From assembly GCA_028281285.1 (NCBI GenBank), contig JANQKF010000033.1, forward strand, positions 1 through 64,000: a stretch of DNA of 64,000 nt, in the 5' to 3' direction. Made by a program: the position numbers and the translations under genes. The notes beneath the pieces are model-generated. The model was given only the letters and a program-made list of their open reading frames with translations. It had not been told where the DNA came from and ran no database searches. Positions 46,123 through 55,095 of the stretch are shown here, one piece after another. Every line of letters starts with the position of its first letter. The first letter of the stretch is position 1. The stretch is from Cyclobacteriaceae bacterium (GTDB lineage: Bacteria; Bacteroidota; Bacteroidia; Cytophagales; Cyclobacteriaceae).

Positions 46123-46184
46123 ACAAGGCACTCAGACAAAGGGCTAGGACACTCTGATGCATTGTTAGCTACTCAAGCCGATGT

Positions 46185-46232
46185 CGATGTTATCACCGAC
46201 ATCAAAGATAAGCTTTTGAGAATGCTCGTTGG
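46185..46232 (+). repeat. Dispersed spacer repeat A, copy 3
   Basis: CGATGTTATCACCGACATC leads into AAAGATAAGCTTTTGAG. A small hairpin, GATGTCG (46180-46186) with CGACATC (46197-46203), overlaps its left end. The 46032-46400 spacer otherwise holds repeat B copy 2 and a PadR-type palindrome, with no gene. Confidence 0.65.
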
Positions 46233-46276
46233 TGAGAACCTGCCTACCGAAGGTAGGCCCAACAAGGGGAAAATAA

Positions 46277-46291
46277 TACTATTTTGTAGTA
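46277..46291. promoter_or_regulatory. Third PadR-type palindrome
   Basis: TACTATTTTGTAGTA, identical to the site at 41189-41203 including the spacer; the identity continues outward as AATACTA/TAGTATT followed by a T-rich run. It is about 5 kb from padR, upstream of the S9 peptidase gene and downstream of the lipoprotein gene. Confidence 0.5.
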
Positions 46292-46400
46292 TTGTGTTTT
46301 AAAATCTAAAAAAATGGAAGTCTTTGCGGTGCATCAGGAAAGCACTTCTTTTTTGGGGTAGGGCCTGGAATGCTCCTTTTATTATTTCATTTCGATGCTT

Positions 46401-47129
46401 TTACTTCATATCTGTGTAGACGACAAATGTAAATTCCGGAGAGTTTAATTTTTGAGTCTCGGGAAGTGATTTGGCATACATGTTTACGTCAAATGACCCT
46501 GTAATTGCATATACCGTATTATAGAACTCGAATAAACTTGGAGTCAAATCCGAGTCTTGGGTTCCTCTTTCATGGTTATCAAGTGTCAACTTGGTTATTT
46601 CGTTGATTTCAAAATGATTTTCTTCGTTTTCAGCCGATCCAAATTCCTTAAAAATATTCATGCGCTTATCCGAGTCATAAGAAAGAAATTCAAAGTGATG
46701 GATGTTCGTGCCGTTTGATGGTCTGACAAGAAGTGGTCCAATAAAATTGACCTCATGATCTACTATAGAATGACTGCCTTTTTGAAATACTTGCAGCAGC
46801 TCTCTTTCAGAAAGAACATAATCAGAAGGGAAATTGGGTGAAATTTCATTCTCCAAATCGTCAATTAAGAAGGACTTAAAAAATGTTAATTGTAAGTAGG
46901 AGGTCCTCCCCGTGAATTCGATTCTGTAGTCCACAATAATAGAATCCGGATTAGAATTTTGGTAGTGGAAATAATAGATTTTATTGTCCATCTGATAGTT
47001 ATACAAAGCAGTCGTATTGCCGGAGCTAAGAAAAAGTTGTGGTTCGACCAAAAATTTAGGGTCTTCGTCTGAATTCTTACAGGCAGTTATTGTGTGAAGT
47101 AAGATGGCAAGTAAAAGGAGTCGTTTCAT
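46401..47129 (-). CDS. Lipoprotein of unknown function
   Basis: A 242-residue lipoprotein (MKRLLLLAILLHTITAC, lipobox cysteine at 17). The mature part is predicted by eye to be mostly beta strands (IIVDYRIEFTGRTSYLQLTF; HSIVDHEVNFIGPLLV) with an acidic linker after the cysteine. I do not recognise a family. It stands alone with non-coding spacers on both sides and the same orientation as its neighbours. Confidence 0.65.
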   Translation of the reverse strand: MKRLLLLAILLHTITACKNSDEDPKFLVEPQLFLSSGNTTALYNYQMDNKIYYFHYQNSNPDSIIVDYRIEFTGRTSYLQLTFFKSFLIDDLENEISPNFPSDYVLSERELLQVFQKGSHSIVDHEVNFIGPLLVRPSNGTNIHHFEFLSYDSDKRMNIFKEFGSAENEENHFEINEITKLTLDNHERGTQDSDLTPSLFEFYNTVYAITGSFDVNMYAKSLPETQKLNSPEFTFVVYTDMK

Positions 47130-47292
47130 TGCAATGTTGTTTAAATATATCTTTTGAGCCTAATCATAGTATATGCAAAGTTGGCAACTGTTGGGTTCAT
47201 ACATACTTAAACCAGGATTATATTGAAATAGGCGACAGTCCTTGAAAATACGACTATCATTCCTAATTCTATATACATTGTAGGCAGTTGTT

Positions 47293-48174
47293 TTATTCCG
47301 TTTCCTTTACAGCTCTAAATCCTAAGTAGTTTGCCCCGTAATTCTTCCTTCTTTCCCAGATTTTTCCATCATATACGATCATATACGCATTGTTTTTGTC
47401 GATCTCTGTTTTGGTCCACCAGTAGATGACCTTTGAATTGGGGTTCCATAACGGGGTTTCTTTGTCCGGACGTATTTCATATTCAGGTCGTCCTTCTGAG
47501 TTCAGTTTTCCATGGGCGTTGGCACCATGTCTTTGCATGGATTTGATGGCTTCTTCAATAGTCGGTAGTCGCCAAATGTTCTGAGGTTCGGTAGCAATGC
47601 TTAAGCCGTCTTCGGTCAAATAAGTACAGATACTATCTGCTTCATACCAATTTGTACCATCATCCGGCCATCCAAGGCCCTTGGGTGCCCAAATCAGTGA
47701 GATACCATTCTGTTCTATTTTTCTGCTTCCAAAGTCTCCATCATTGATTCTTCCACTTACTCTAATTACAGGTTCAATACCACAGGCGATTAGCGTTAGG
47801 AGAGGCAAAATGAGGACCAAGCGATATTTCCATTTTTTTGGTGAAAAATCACTGAACCAAAGCAAGGCCCCAAGGATAATGAAGGGCACTGAAGCAACCG
47901 GATTATTGACAAAAGAGGACAGTGCAATACCAATGGCAAGAAAGAGTATAGCACCGATTCTATTTTTGAAAATTGCTACCAGTGACAAAGCAATGGTTAT
48001 AATTACCGGAGCTAAGTACTGAAGAAACATTAGCTTGATATTCTGCTTGAAAGAAGTGTGATACCATCCCTCATGAAAATTTTCAATGATACCCCAATAT
48101 GCCCAAAAACAAGCAGTTAGAATTGAAATAGAAATGGTAATCCAACCAATAATCAATTTCGTTTTCATCTTCAT
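47293..48174 (-). CDS. Membrane protein with C-terminal Lcl/DUF1566-like domain
   Basis: A 293-residue protein with about five membrane helices in the first 130 residues (IIGWITISISILTACFWAYW; IGAILFLAIGIALSSFV). After a short lipoprotein-like stretch (LLTLIACGIEPVIRVSGRIN) comes a DUF1566/Lcl-type domain: SLIWAPKGLGWPDDGTNWY, NIWRLPTIEEAIKSMQRHG, YWWTKTEIDKNNAYMIVYDG and NYLGFRAVKE. That domain is a C-type-lectin-like fold of unknown ligand. I start at the ATG at 48172-48174; the frame runs back to 48312 but only through the spacer repeat. Confidence 0.72.
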   Translation of the reverse strand: MKMKTKLIIGWITISISILTACFWAYWGIIENFHEGWYHTSFKQNIKLMFLQYLAPVIITIALSLVAIFKNRIGAILFLAIGIALSSFVNNPVASVPFIILGALLWFSDFSPKKWKYRLVLILPLLTLIACGIEPVIRVSGRINDGDFGSRKIEQNGISLIWAPKGLGWPDDGTNWYEADSICTYLTEDGLSIATEPQNIWRLPTIEEAIKSMQRHGANAHGKLNSEGRPEYEIRPDKETPLWNPNSKVIYWWTKTEIDKNNAYMIVYDGKIWERRKNYGANYLGFRAVKETE

Positions 48175-48251
48175 TTTGCAGTTATATCTAACAACACCAT
48201 AAACACTTCGTCTATTTAGAAAGTACAAATACTTCAAACCTGACGCAAATG

Positions 48252-48295
48252 TTCGAGATTTCTGTTTTAGTGAAGTTAAAAGAATTGAATGAGTT
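48252..48295 (+). repeat. Dispersed spacer repeat K, copy 1
   Basis: Starts TTCGAGATTTCTGTTTTAG and ends AAAAGAATTGAATGAGTT. It matches 55096-55139 at 39 of 44 positions without gaps. Both copies lie 70-80 bp upstream of a minus-strand gene. Confidence 0.65.
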
Positions 48296-48398
48296 GTTAT
48301 CCTGTTTGCCACAGGCAGGCGCGATCTGGCAGTGTAGTGGACAGATAGGGAGAATTACTGTATACATGATGTTGTAGCTAAAAAGATGCCTATCCTGT

Positions 48399-50606
48399 TT
48401 AAAACTGCTTTAAAAAAGTCACTTTAAATATTCCTTGCTGGTCACGCAACTGCCTCATGGGGTCAGTTCCAGAACCAGCAAGATCTTGGCGATTATCATT
48501 GAAAACCAGGTAGATATAGGAAAGGGGTTGATACTCCCAAACAAAACGGCTATTCAGTGTGGTTCTTTCAGAGGCCGTATTGTATTGTAAGAATGAGATG
48601 AGTTGGACCCTTGGGTTAAGTGCCAATCTCAATTCCGTTCCTATAAGGTGTGTTTCCTCCGTTCTTCGTTCCAGACCTAAATCGGAAAGCCTATTAAATT
48701 CATAGTCAGCGGTGAATTGAATGTGGGGTAAAGGTGCAAATCGCAATGAAGTTGAAAACGTGTTTAGATTCCCATCAAAGTATCCACCAAAACTGTATGA
48801 ACCACTGATGGCGACCTTTCTTGAGAAATCGCTTGTGTAACTAAAACGATGGCTAGTGTACTGGTAATCACCTGGAAGAATGTCTATCCCCACCGGAGAA
48901 AACGTATCTCTTAAAGATTGCCAGTTGGTACGTATTCTATAGGCAAATTCACTTCCATTTTGGAGGTTAATAACGAATGGGCTGAGGCTAACGAAGCCTT
49001 CCCTAAAAGACAGATCATCCAGATAATGATAGAAAAAAGTGGTAACACCCGGACTGTACTGTCGAATGAATTTGGGAAGCCAAGTGGGACGTAACCTGAA
49101 TTCGACCGCAGGGCTAGTCAATAAGTAATTGTTGGCACTAATAAAACCAGCCCTGGGATTGTATTGAGAAGTGACAAACGCTTGTACATGCCCCAGGTAA
49201 ATCCAATTGTTGGAAAAATAAGTCCACGTTGCTCCTGAAAGTCCTTGATCATTAATGGCTCCTGAAGATTTTGAACCTGACACCATCCAGAAAGAATTTA
49301 TTTGCTGGGTCGGGCGAAAAAAACCATCAACTGTAGCTGTAATGTTAGTTGTTGATTGACCTATTGAATTGGCCTCATCATGTCTGAAGGTCGCCATTCC
49401 TCCGATGCGACCTTGTGATGAAAGATTGGCGGAATATCGTGCAACCGCGAAATTGGAGGCAGGAGTATTCCCATTTTGTTGTTGTCGGATGGCTAAAAGA
49501 CCGATGTTTTGTTTTTCGTTTCGGCTGGTAAACCGAATTCCAGCATCGATCGGTATAGGATTGCCGCTGTCATCGAGACCAATTCTTCGACTAAAGAAAG
49601 GTTGCAATTCATCCCAAGCTGCCATACTATAGATTTCATTTCCTTCCAAAAAGAACTGTCTTCTTTCAGGGAATAAAACCGAAAATCGAGTCAAGTTGAC
49701 TACCTGTCGGTCTACATCGACTTGTGCAAAATCTGTGTTGAATGTAAAATCCAACACTGAATTGGGGCCGGTAACCCATTTGACTTCACCACCTACTTTG
49801 AAATCCGTGTTTTCTTCCACAACCTCTCCGTCAACTAAGGCGCGATCATTATTAACTAGTGCATAAGGTATAACCTGTACATTTGCAGAAGGGGGTGGTG
49901 GCTCAATTCCTTCAAGAATAGCTTCATACGGCATTCGATAAACATTAAAGGCACGAGGCACCGCAGGAAAAGAGACATATTCATTATTGCTCCTGATATT
50001 TCTAGTTAAAATAATCCCCATTTTGTCGCAACCCGGAGGATAACGGAGTGTTTTCCAGGGAATGGCCATTTCAACAACCCAGGCCGAATCCAAAATTTGG
50101 GTTCGAACCTTCCATAAACCAGACCATTCACGGTTGAAAATCTGGTCATCCATGACCAAAATTTCTCGTTGTGTGCCATGAGGGTTGGTTTGAAAGGCCA
50201 TGGCATTGCGTTTGTCCAGGAATCCATCAATGGCTATTCCAAACATATCATTTTGGAAATATTGAAAATCTCGTTGCATGTTTTGTGTCCTGATATCGGA
50301 CCTTCCGTTGATGGTTTTACAAATAGCACCCACGTACAAATATTCCTCATCAAACAGAATTCTTGCCTCCGTGGGCATGCTTGCAGGATCTCCCTGGGTC
50401 GGATCTTTTTGGATAAAAGAAGTGATAGGCGAAGCGGCCAGCCAGCTAGCTTCATCTAGTTTGCCATCAATACTTATAGGCTGGGAAGCCTTGACTACAT
50501 TGATCTTTGCAGGTTCCTCCGGAGGTTCAAAGGTGACTTGAGCCAGACAATGGCTAACTACGAGGCTGAGCAACAGCCAAATGAAAATTTGTTTAGAAAT
50601 ATTCAT
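48399..50606 (-). CDS. DUF5916 protein with N-terminal CBM9-like domain and beta-barrel
   Basis: A 735-residue outer-membrane protein. A signal peptide ends SHCLAQ near residue 22. Residues about 33-235 form a carbohydrate-binding-family-9-like domain (ISIDGKLDEASWLAASPITS; ILFDEEYLYVGAICKT; MAIPWKTLRY). The rest is DUF5916, with SVLFPERRQFFLEGNEIYSM and alternating aromatic strands consistent with a barrel, ending in the terminal-aromatic TFLKQF that marks outer-membrane barrels. The ligand is unknown. A 29-base palindrome lies 49 bp upstream. Confidence 0.85.
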   Translation of the reverse strand: MNISKQIFIWLLLSLVVSHCLAQVTFEPPEEPAKINVVKASQPISIDGKLDEASWLAASPITSFIQKDPTQGDPASMPTEARILFDEEYLYVGAICKTINGRSDIRTQNMQRDFQYFQNDMFGIAIDGFLDKRNAMAFQTNPHGTQREILVMDDQIFNREWSGLWKVRTQILDSAWVVEMAIPWKTLRYPPGCDKMGIILTRNIRSNNEYVSFPAVPRAFNVYRMPYEAILEGIEPPPPSANVQVIPYALVNNDRALVDGEVVEENTDFKVGGEVKWVTGPNSVLDFTFNTDFAQVDVDRQVVNLTRFSVLFPERRQFFLEGNEIYSMAAWDELQPFFSRRIGLDDSGNPIPIDAGIRFTSRNEKQNIGLLAIRQQQNGNTPASNFAVARYSANLSSQGRIGGMATFRHDEANSIGQSTTNITATVDGFFRPTQQINSFWMVSGSKSSGAINDQGLSGATWTYFSNNWIYLGHVQAFVTSQYNPRAGFISANNYLLTSPAVEFRLRPTWLPKFIRQYSPGVTTFFYHYLDDLSFREGFVSLSPFVINLQNGSEFAYRIRTNWQSLRDTFSPVGIDILPGDYQYTSHRFSYTSDFSRKVAISGSYSFGGYFDGNLNTFSTSLRFAPLPHIQFTADYEFNRLSDLGLERRTEETHLIGTELRLALNPRVQLISFLQYNTASERTTLNSRFVWEYQPLSYIYLVFNDNRQDLAGSGTDPMRQLRDQQGIFKVTFLKQF

Positions 50607-50654
50607 GCCTTCGGCTGCATTCTATAACCTTGTTTTCAAAAGCACTATAATGAC

Positions 50655-50683
50655 TCATAATTGCAACAACGTTGCAATTATGA
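50655..50683. promoter_or_regulatory. Perfect 13-bp inverted repeat upstream of the DUF5916 gene
   Basis: TCATAATTGCAAC (50655-50667) and GTTGCAATTATGA (50671-50683) are exact complements around AAC. There is no T-run in either direction, so an operator is more likely than a terminator. The rest of 50607-50904 carries two copies of the TGGTTA spacer motif (50687 and 50787) and no gene. Confidence 0.5.
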
Positions 50684-50904
50684 ACAAATTACTGGTTAAT
50701 CCAACTCGGTTATTTTGTGCGCGGAAATAAAGAATCATAGTCGGCCTATTCACGTCAAATTGTTTGAATAAATCGACTGTTTTGAGAAGTATTGGTTATA
50801 GCGTGTTAGTTCTGGCACATGTTTGAATGTGCCTCCACAATCTATGAATAAAGTGCAAGGGGCACACCTAATTTCATCCAGGTGGGAATTACGACTGGTA
50901 GGGG

Positions 50905-51885
50905 TTAATTACTTGACCCCAATTTTTTATATCCGATATCAGGATCATCAATTATCAACTCAATTGCATTTTTGGACATCTCTCGATAATCATGACCTAC
51001 TTCTTTGACTGTGTCGATACTCCAGTTAAATGACCAGTTATACTCCTTGCTCAGTTTCTCATTTGTATTAAAAAAATGGGTTCCACGTTCGAGTCTGTGT
51101 GCTCCTTGTTCCATTGCCAACTCGGTTGTTCTGAAAGTCCCTAAACTCGGGTCATTGTCCAGTTCTCCCAATAAAATAATTAATCTCTTTTTGTAAGCTG
51201 TTTGTAGATGGGTATTCAATTTGACGTTTGTTTTCTTAAATCCATATGGGAATTCAAGATTTTCGTCTGGAAAACTGTACAACCCTGCATTTGCAGCAAT
51301 GGCTGTTCCAATTCGTGATTCGGGCATAATCATTATCATTCTATGAACAAATTGTCCGCCAGCAGAATGTCCGAAAATGTCGTAATGGCTATTTGTAATA
51401 GGGTTGACTGACTTGATATGGTCGAATATGTTTTCAACCACCGCATAAGCCCATTTACTCTTTGGATTTTTGGTTCCGAAAAAAGTGAATAGGTTACCCT
51501 CCTGATAGTCGTTAGTCGTAATGTTGGAAAACTTGTTTTCGAATTCAGGTGCAACTATTAGCAGGTTATTGTCTTCGGCTAATTCAACCCAGGCATCAAG
51601 GTAGTTATCTGCATTGCGTCCTCCTCCATGCATGACAAACACTATTTTGTCTTGGTCTTTCCAGCGCTCTGGTTTATAAGTCCATACTCGGATTGATTTT
51701 CTTTTGCTCTCCTTATGTGCGTAGATGACAAAAGCGTCTTTTCCCGTATTCAACTCAGTTGGTGTTGTGATTTCGGGTCCTTTCGGAAGTACATAGAGAT
51801 AGATATAACCTGCAACGCTTAGCAGAAGGAAAAAAGAGAAAGTATATAAAAGTACTTTCTTTAAAATTCTTAATGTTTTGTTCAT
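50905..51885 (-). CDS. Membrane-anchored or secreted alpha/beta hydrolase (esterase)
   Basis: A 326-residue hydrolase with a single N-terminal hydrophobic segment (VLLYTFSFFLLLSVAGYIYL), probably an uncleaved anchor. The nucleophile is Ser174 in IFGHSAGGQFVHR, the histidine is His298 in KEVGHDYREM, and the oxyanion region is FVMHGGGRNADNYLD. The build resembles the polyhydroxybutyrate-depolymerase/feruloyl-esterase-like group. Substrate unknown. It lies about 140 bp from the next esterase gene, in the same direction. Confidence 0.8.
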   Translation of the reverse strand: MNKTLRILKKVLLYTFSFFLLLSVAGYIYLYVLPKGPEITTPTELNTGKDAFVIYAHKESKRKSIRVWTYKPERWKDQDKIVFVMHGGGRNADNYLDAWVELAEDNNLLIVAPEFENKFSNITTNDYQEGNLFTFFGTKNPKSKWAYAVVENIFDHIKSVNPITNSHYDIFGHSAGGQFVHRMIMIMPESRIGTAIAANAGLYSFPDENLEFPYGFKKTNVKLNTHLQTAYKKRLIILLGELDNDPSLGTFRTTELAMEQGAHRLERGTHFFNTNEKLSKEYNWSFNWSIDTVKEVGHDYREMSKNAIELIIDDPDIGYKKLGSSN

Positions 51886-52026
51886 TTCAATTCCGAATTG
51901 TCGTTTTTACTCACCCCAACACATTCGTTTAGGGATTGCCTTAATTGTTCCGGAATATCCAACAATAAGAATGCCAGTCGTGGGTAGATGGGTGCCTGTT
52001 GAGGAAAATAAATCCAGCTGGAAGAA

Positions 52027-53775
52027 TCAATACCTCCAGCTTCTCAAGTCGGCACCTCTTGGGGCTACACTGCGAACCTTCTCTACATACTTTTTGATAA
52101 ACATTTGATGATAGCGCAGTCGGCTGATATGATTGCCATTTTCATGATCGCCATTCCAACAATGTTCCGCACGATCACCATAATCAACTTCACCATTGTA
52201 ATAAGGGGCGGTGGTTTCAGATAGGATTTCCTCAGCGAGATATACGGCATTATTGAGGTAATAATTATCCATATCGCCACAATATAAATGGATTTTATTC
52301 TTCCAATCGTTCCCGTGTTTTGCCCAGTCTCTTTTTAAAATATAAGCCAGATCATAATTCTCTTTCCAGTATGCGGCTACTTCCTTATCTATTTCTCCGG
52401 TAATGCGATCCCAGATTCTTTTAGGATAGCCTTCTTCATCGATAGGCGAATAAGTGGCCTCCCAAATATCCCATTGCTGTCCTGATCTGCCTTTGGTGCC
52501 TAATACCAATTCCCGATAATTCATATCTCTCAAGGTAGCATCCACATTGCCCAGATAGTCCCGATGACCGGCAACCAACGTTTTTCTGAAGGTACCTACC
52601 TCGTAATAGGCATTCTCGTCTTCGTAGATATTGACCAAACAATAGGCTCTGAAATCAATAGGGTCCGGACAAGCCGCGAAACACATGCCGTACTCTGTGG
52701 GGTATTTTACCTGCACTGCCAGGGATTCCCATCCACCGGTACTTCCTCCATAGACAAAGCGTGACCATCCTTCACCTATTCCTCGAAATTGCTCCTCGAT
52801 ATAGGGGATGAGCTCGTAAGTAATGGCATCACCATATGGACCTTGAGCGGCACTGTTCACCGCATACGAATCATCATAGTAGGGAGTGGGATGTTGGATC
52901 TTAATGGCGATGACCCTGGGGAAATTCGGACCGGTCCAGGTTTTGTAAAAATCATAGGCTTCCTGTTGGACAATAATATTGTATCCCTCAACATCAAATC
53001 GTTCACTATAATCAGGCACAAGATCAGGATCGGGGGGAGTGGTTCGGAAACCTCCGAAATCACTGGGAAAATGCCCATGCATGATCGCAAGTGGGTATTT
53101 TACATTGGGGTGCGTGTCCCATCCTTCCGGCAACAAAACGTGTGCTCCCAAGTACATATCTCTTCCCCAAAACTCGCTCAACAATTCACTTTTGATTTTA
53201 ATGTGCTTAATGTATTCGGTATCTTCAGGTTCTGGAATCGGTGGTATTTTCTGATCCAGTTTTACAGTGAGCGAAGGAAACTGCCCATTGGCAATATTAA
53301 ACTTTTGTGGAGTGGAATAGAGGTTCCCGGGTGCCCGGTTCCATTTTTGTCCTTCGCCTCTGTCCATCGGCAATTTGACTACATGCCCATCTGCCCGATT
53401 AAAGGTTTCGTATTTATGAAACACGACCTGAACAAAAAACTCCCCGGACGGTAAATCTTCAAAATTACGGATAGGATACCCAAAGGCAGTCCCATCAAAT
53501 TGCAGAGACTCTCCGGGATTCCAGTTCTCCACGTCCATACCAAATCCCTGACAAGTTTTGGAGTCGTCCCTCAACTGAAATCGGGGTTCGGAATCTAAAT
53601 GTTCCGAAATCAATACAATTAGTCTTCCATCCAATACTTCATCATAATGCTCTGTTGGAAAGAGCAGCTCGATGTCCGTGGATGAGCCGGAGCTGGAACA
53701 AGAGAAGAGGCAGGCCGTGAAGAGTAAAACAACTGGCAGAATTACCTTGGGATAAGGGTGGATGGACTTTTTCAT
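52027..53775 (-). CDS. Esterase-like lipoprotein with alpha/beta-hydrolase fold
   Basis: A 582-residue lipoprotein (lipobox LFTACLFSC near residue 26). Residues about 35-190 are beta-rich. The hydrolase domain follows (YPLAIMHGHFPSDFGGFRTT), with the nucleophile Ser345 in FVYGGSTGGWESLAVQ and a likely acid in IHLYCGDMDNYYLNN; the histidine is probably in AEHCWNGDHENG. The serine sits in GGSTGG rather than GxSxG with a variable first residue, as in putative-esterase (Esterase D-like) proteins. It acts at the cell envelope; substrate unknown. Confidence 0.78.
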   Translation of the reverse strand: MKKSIHPYPKVILPVVLLFTACLFSCSSSGSSTDIELLFPTEHYDEVLDGRLIVLISEHLDSEPRFQLRDDSKTCQGFGMDVENWNPGESLQFDGTAFGYPIRNFEDLPSGEFFVQVVFHKYETFNRADGHVVKLPMDRGEGQKWNRAPGNLYSTPQKFNIANGQFPSLTVKLDQKIPPIPEPEDTEYIKHIKIKSELLSEFWGRDMYLGAHVLLPEGWDTHPNVKYPLAIMHGHFPSDFGGFRTTPPDPDLVPDYSERFDVEGYNIIVQQEAYDFYKTWTGPNFPRVIAIKIQHPTPYYDDSYAVNSAAQGPYGDAITYELIPYIEEQFRGIGEGWSRFVYGGSTGGWESLAVQVKYPTEYGMCFAACPDPIDFRAYCLVNIYEDENAYYEVGTFRKTLVAGHRDYLGNVDATLRDMNYRELVLGTKGRSGQQWDIWEATYSPIDEEGYPKRIWDRITGEIDKEVAAYWKENYDLAYILKRDWAKHGNDWKNKIHLYCGDMDNYYLNNAVYLAEEILSETTAPYYNGEVDYGDRAEHCWNGDHENGNHISRLRYHQMFIKKYVEKVRSVAPRGADLRSWRY

Positions 53776-53897
53776 TTTAGTTTTCGGTTTTGATCTGTGT
53801 TTCAGATCCTCTTAATAATTGTATGAAACCCATGGACTGTATTAGGTTTGCATAAAATCAAGATAAGTAAAATTTATAAGGAGTGGGTTTAGAATTA

Positions 53898-53926
53898 CAC
53901 GAGCAAAATGCTCGCGCAACAGGGGA
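53898..53926 (+). repeat. Dispersed spacer repeat L, copy 1
   Basis: ACGAGCAAAATGCTCGCG, then CAACAGGGGAT. GAGCA-AAA-TGCTC is a small hairpin. Copy 2 at 55201-55229 has ACGAACAAAATGCTCGCG and CCAGCAGGGAT. The two copies bracket the isochorismatase-GNAT pair in the same orientation. Confidence 0.6.
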
Positions 53927-53962
53927 TGCTCGGAGGCAGCTTGCTTGTTGGCTTATTGTTTG

Positions 53963-54511
53963 TTATAGGTCTTCAAATTCATCAAATGAGATCTCTTCTG
54001 AATTCATACCGGTCACGTAGCCGTTTCTTAAAGTATCATTATGATGTTGGATGATTTGTGCAGCTGAAAGTGTATTCGTGTCCCATGTCGAATGGCAATC
54101 TTCAATTAGAATAACTCGAAACCCCTTGGAAAACCCACTTCTGCAAGTAGAATCGATGCAATATTCTGTTTGGTTTCCAATTATGTATAAATTCGAAACA
54201 GATAAATTGGTTAGCACTTCTAATAGTTGCGTGTCCTGGAACGAATCAGGATAGCTCTTTTCGATTACTAACTCTTCTTCTTTGGGTGATACTTGTTTTT
54301 GAATTCTCCAGCCTTCAGAACCCTTCTCAAGCGGATGCCCTTGATCGCCATTGTGTTTTATATAGATCAGAACTATTTCCTTGCTTCTGGCCTTTTCGAG
54401 GACGTGTCTGATTTTCTCCATTTTCTCTACTCCTTCAAAAATGGGTGCTATCCTCTTTCCATTATACATTCCGGATTGTACATCAATTATTAGCAAAGCA
54501 GATTTACTCAT
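53963..54511 (-). CDS. Isochorismatase-family cysteine hydrolase
   Basis: A 182-residue cysteine hydrolase. The triad is readable: Asp10 in ALLIIDVQSGMYNG, a lysine in the central VIEKSYPDSF region, and Cys118 in NQTEYCIDSTCRSGF. The cis-peptide motif preceding the cysteine (IIGNQTEYC) also fits. Family members cleave small amides such as nicotinamide or isochorismate; the residues visible do not settle which. It follows the GNAT gene by 9 bp, so the two are co-transcribed. Confidence 0.86.
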   Translation of the reverse strand: MSKSALLIIDVQSGMYNGKRIAPIFEGVEKMEKIRHVLEKARSKEIVLIYIKHNGDQGHPLEKGSEGWRIQKQVSPKEEELVIEKSYPDSFQDTQLLEVLTNLSVSNLYIIGNQTEYCIDSTCRSGFSKGFRVILIEDCHSTWDTNTLSAAQIIQHHNDTLRNGYVTGMNSEEISFDEFEDL

Positions 54512-54520
54512 GACCTATGG

Positions 54521-55027
54521 CTATGGTGAGTAGTTTTTATTTATCAATTTATAAAAGAGAGTCGGTTTCCCTTCAATTTCTTTTTCTTCGATAAGCCCCA
54601 TGTTTAGCCGATCACAAACATTAACTGAGTCTTTGTTTGGCTTGTCCATTGATGCTAAGAGATACTCGAAATTCAACTTTTCAAATGCATAATTTATGAT
54701 TTTCCTGGAAGCTTCAGTCGCATATCCGTTCCCAGTGTGTTCCGGTAATAGTGCATATAAAAGCTGTGGTAGTTTTTCGTCAAAAAAGAACCAGAAACCG
54801 ATATAACCTAAATAATCGCCATCCTTTACTATTTTCCAAAGTCCCCATTTTTCCTCTTTAAATTTTGATTCAACCTCATTAATGATATCAATAGAAACAG
54901 ATTCAGGAATAACCTGATCATCCCACAAAAACTTCCTGACAAAAGGATCGGTATTTGTCTTATGAAAAATATCCAAGTCTGATGCTTTCAGTGGGATCAG
55001 ATAAAGTCTGTCGGTTTTTAATTCCAT
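54521..55027 (-). CDS. GNAT-family N-acetyltransferase (RimJ/RimL-like)
   Basis: A 168-residue acetyltransferase: ELKTDRLYLIPLKASDLDIF at the start, GLWKIVKDGDYLGYIGFWFF in the central sheet, the acetyl-CoA loop LPEHTGNGYATEASRKII (the R/Q-x-x-G-x-G/A motif reads HTGNGYA), and the C-terminal ASMDKPNKDSVNVCDRLNM. This is the ribosomal-protein acetyltransferase-like branch; substrate unknown. I start at the ATG at 55025-55027, matching the family's ELxTDRLxL opening. First gene of a two-gene unit with the isochorismatase gene. Confidence 0.87.
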   Translation of the reverse strand: MELKTDRLYLIPLKASDLDIFHKTNTDPFVRKFLWDDQVIPESVSIDIINEVESKFKEEKWGLWKIVKDGDYLGYIGFWFFFDEKLPQLLYALLPEHTGNGYATEASRKIINYAFEKLNFEYLLASMDKPNKDSVNVCDRLNMGLIEEKEIEGKPTLFYKLINKNYSP

Positions 55028-55095
55028 TGGTCTTTTAATCCGGTTTTTCAAATTACGTGCAACTACTGGTTAAATGCTATAGGTAGTGCCAAGTA

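Noticed and set aside
52789-53454. 221-codon plus-strand frame opposite the large esterase gene
   Set aside because: It is fully antisense to a gene with a clear lipobox and hydrolase motifs; its translation has no domain or sensible composition.
31984-55083. Reading the spacer motifs as integron attC sites
   Set aside because: The core sites do not fit the GTTRRRY/RYYYAAC consensus, no IntI gene is visible, and the paired half-sites of attC cannot be laid out convincingly; I keep them only as unexplained repeats.
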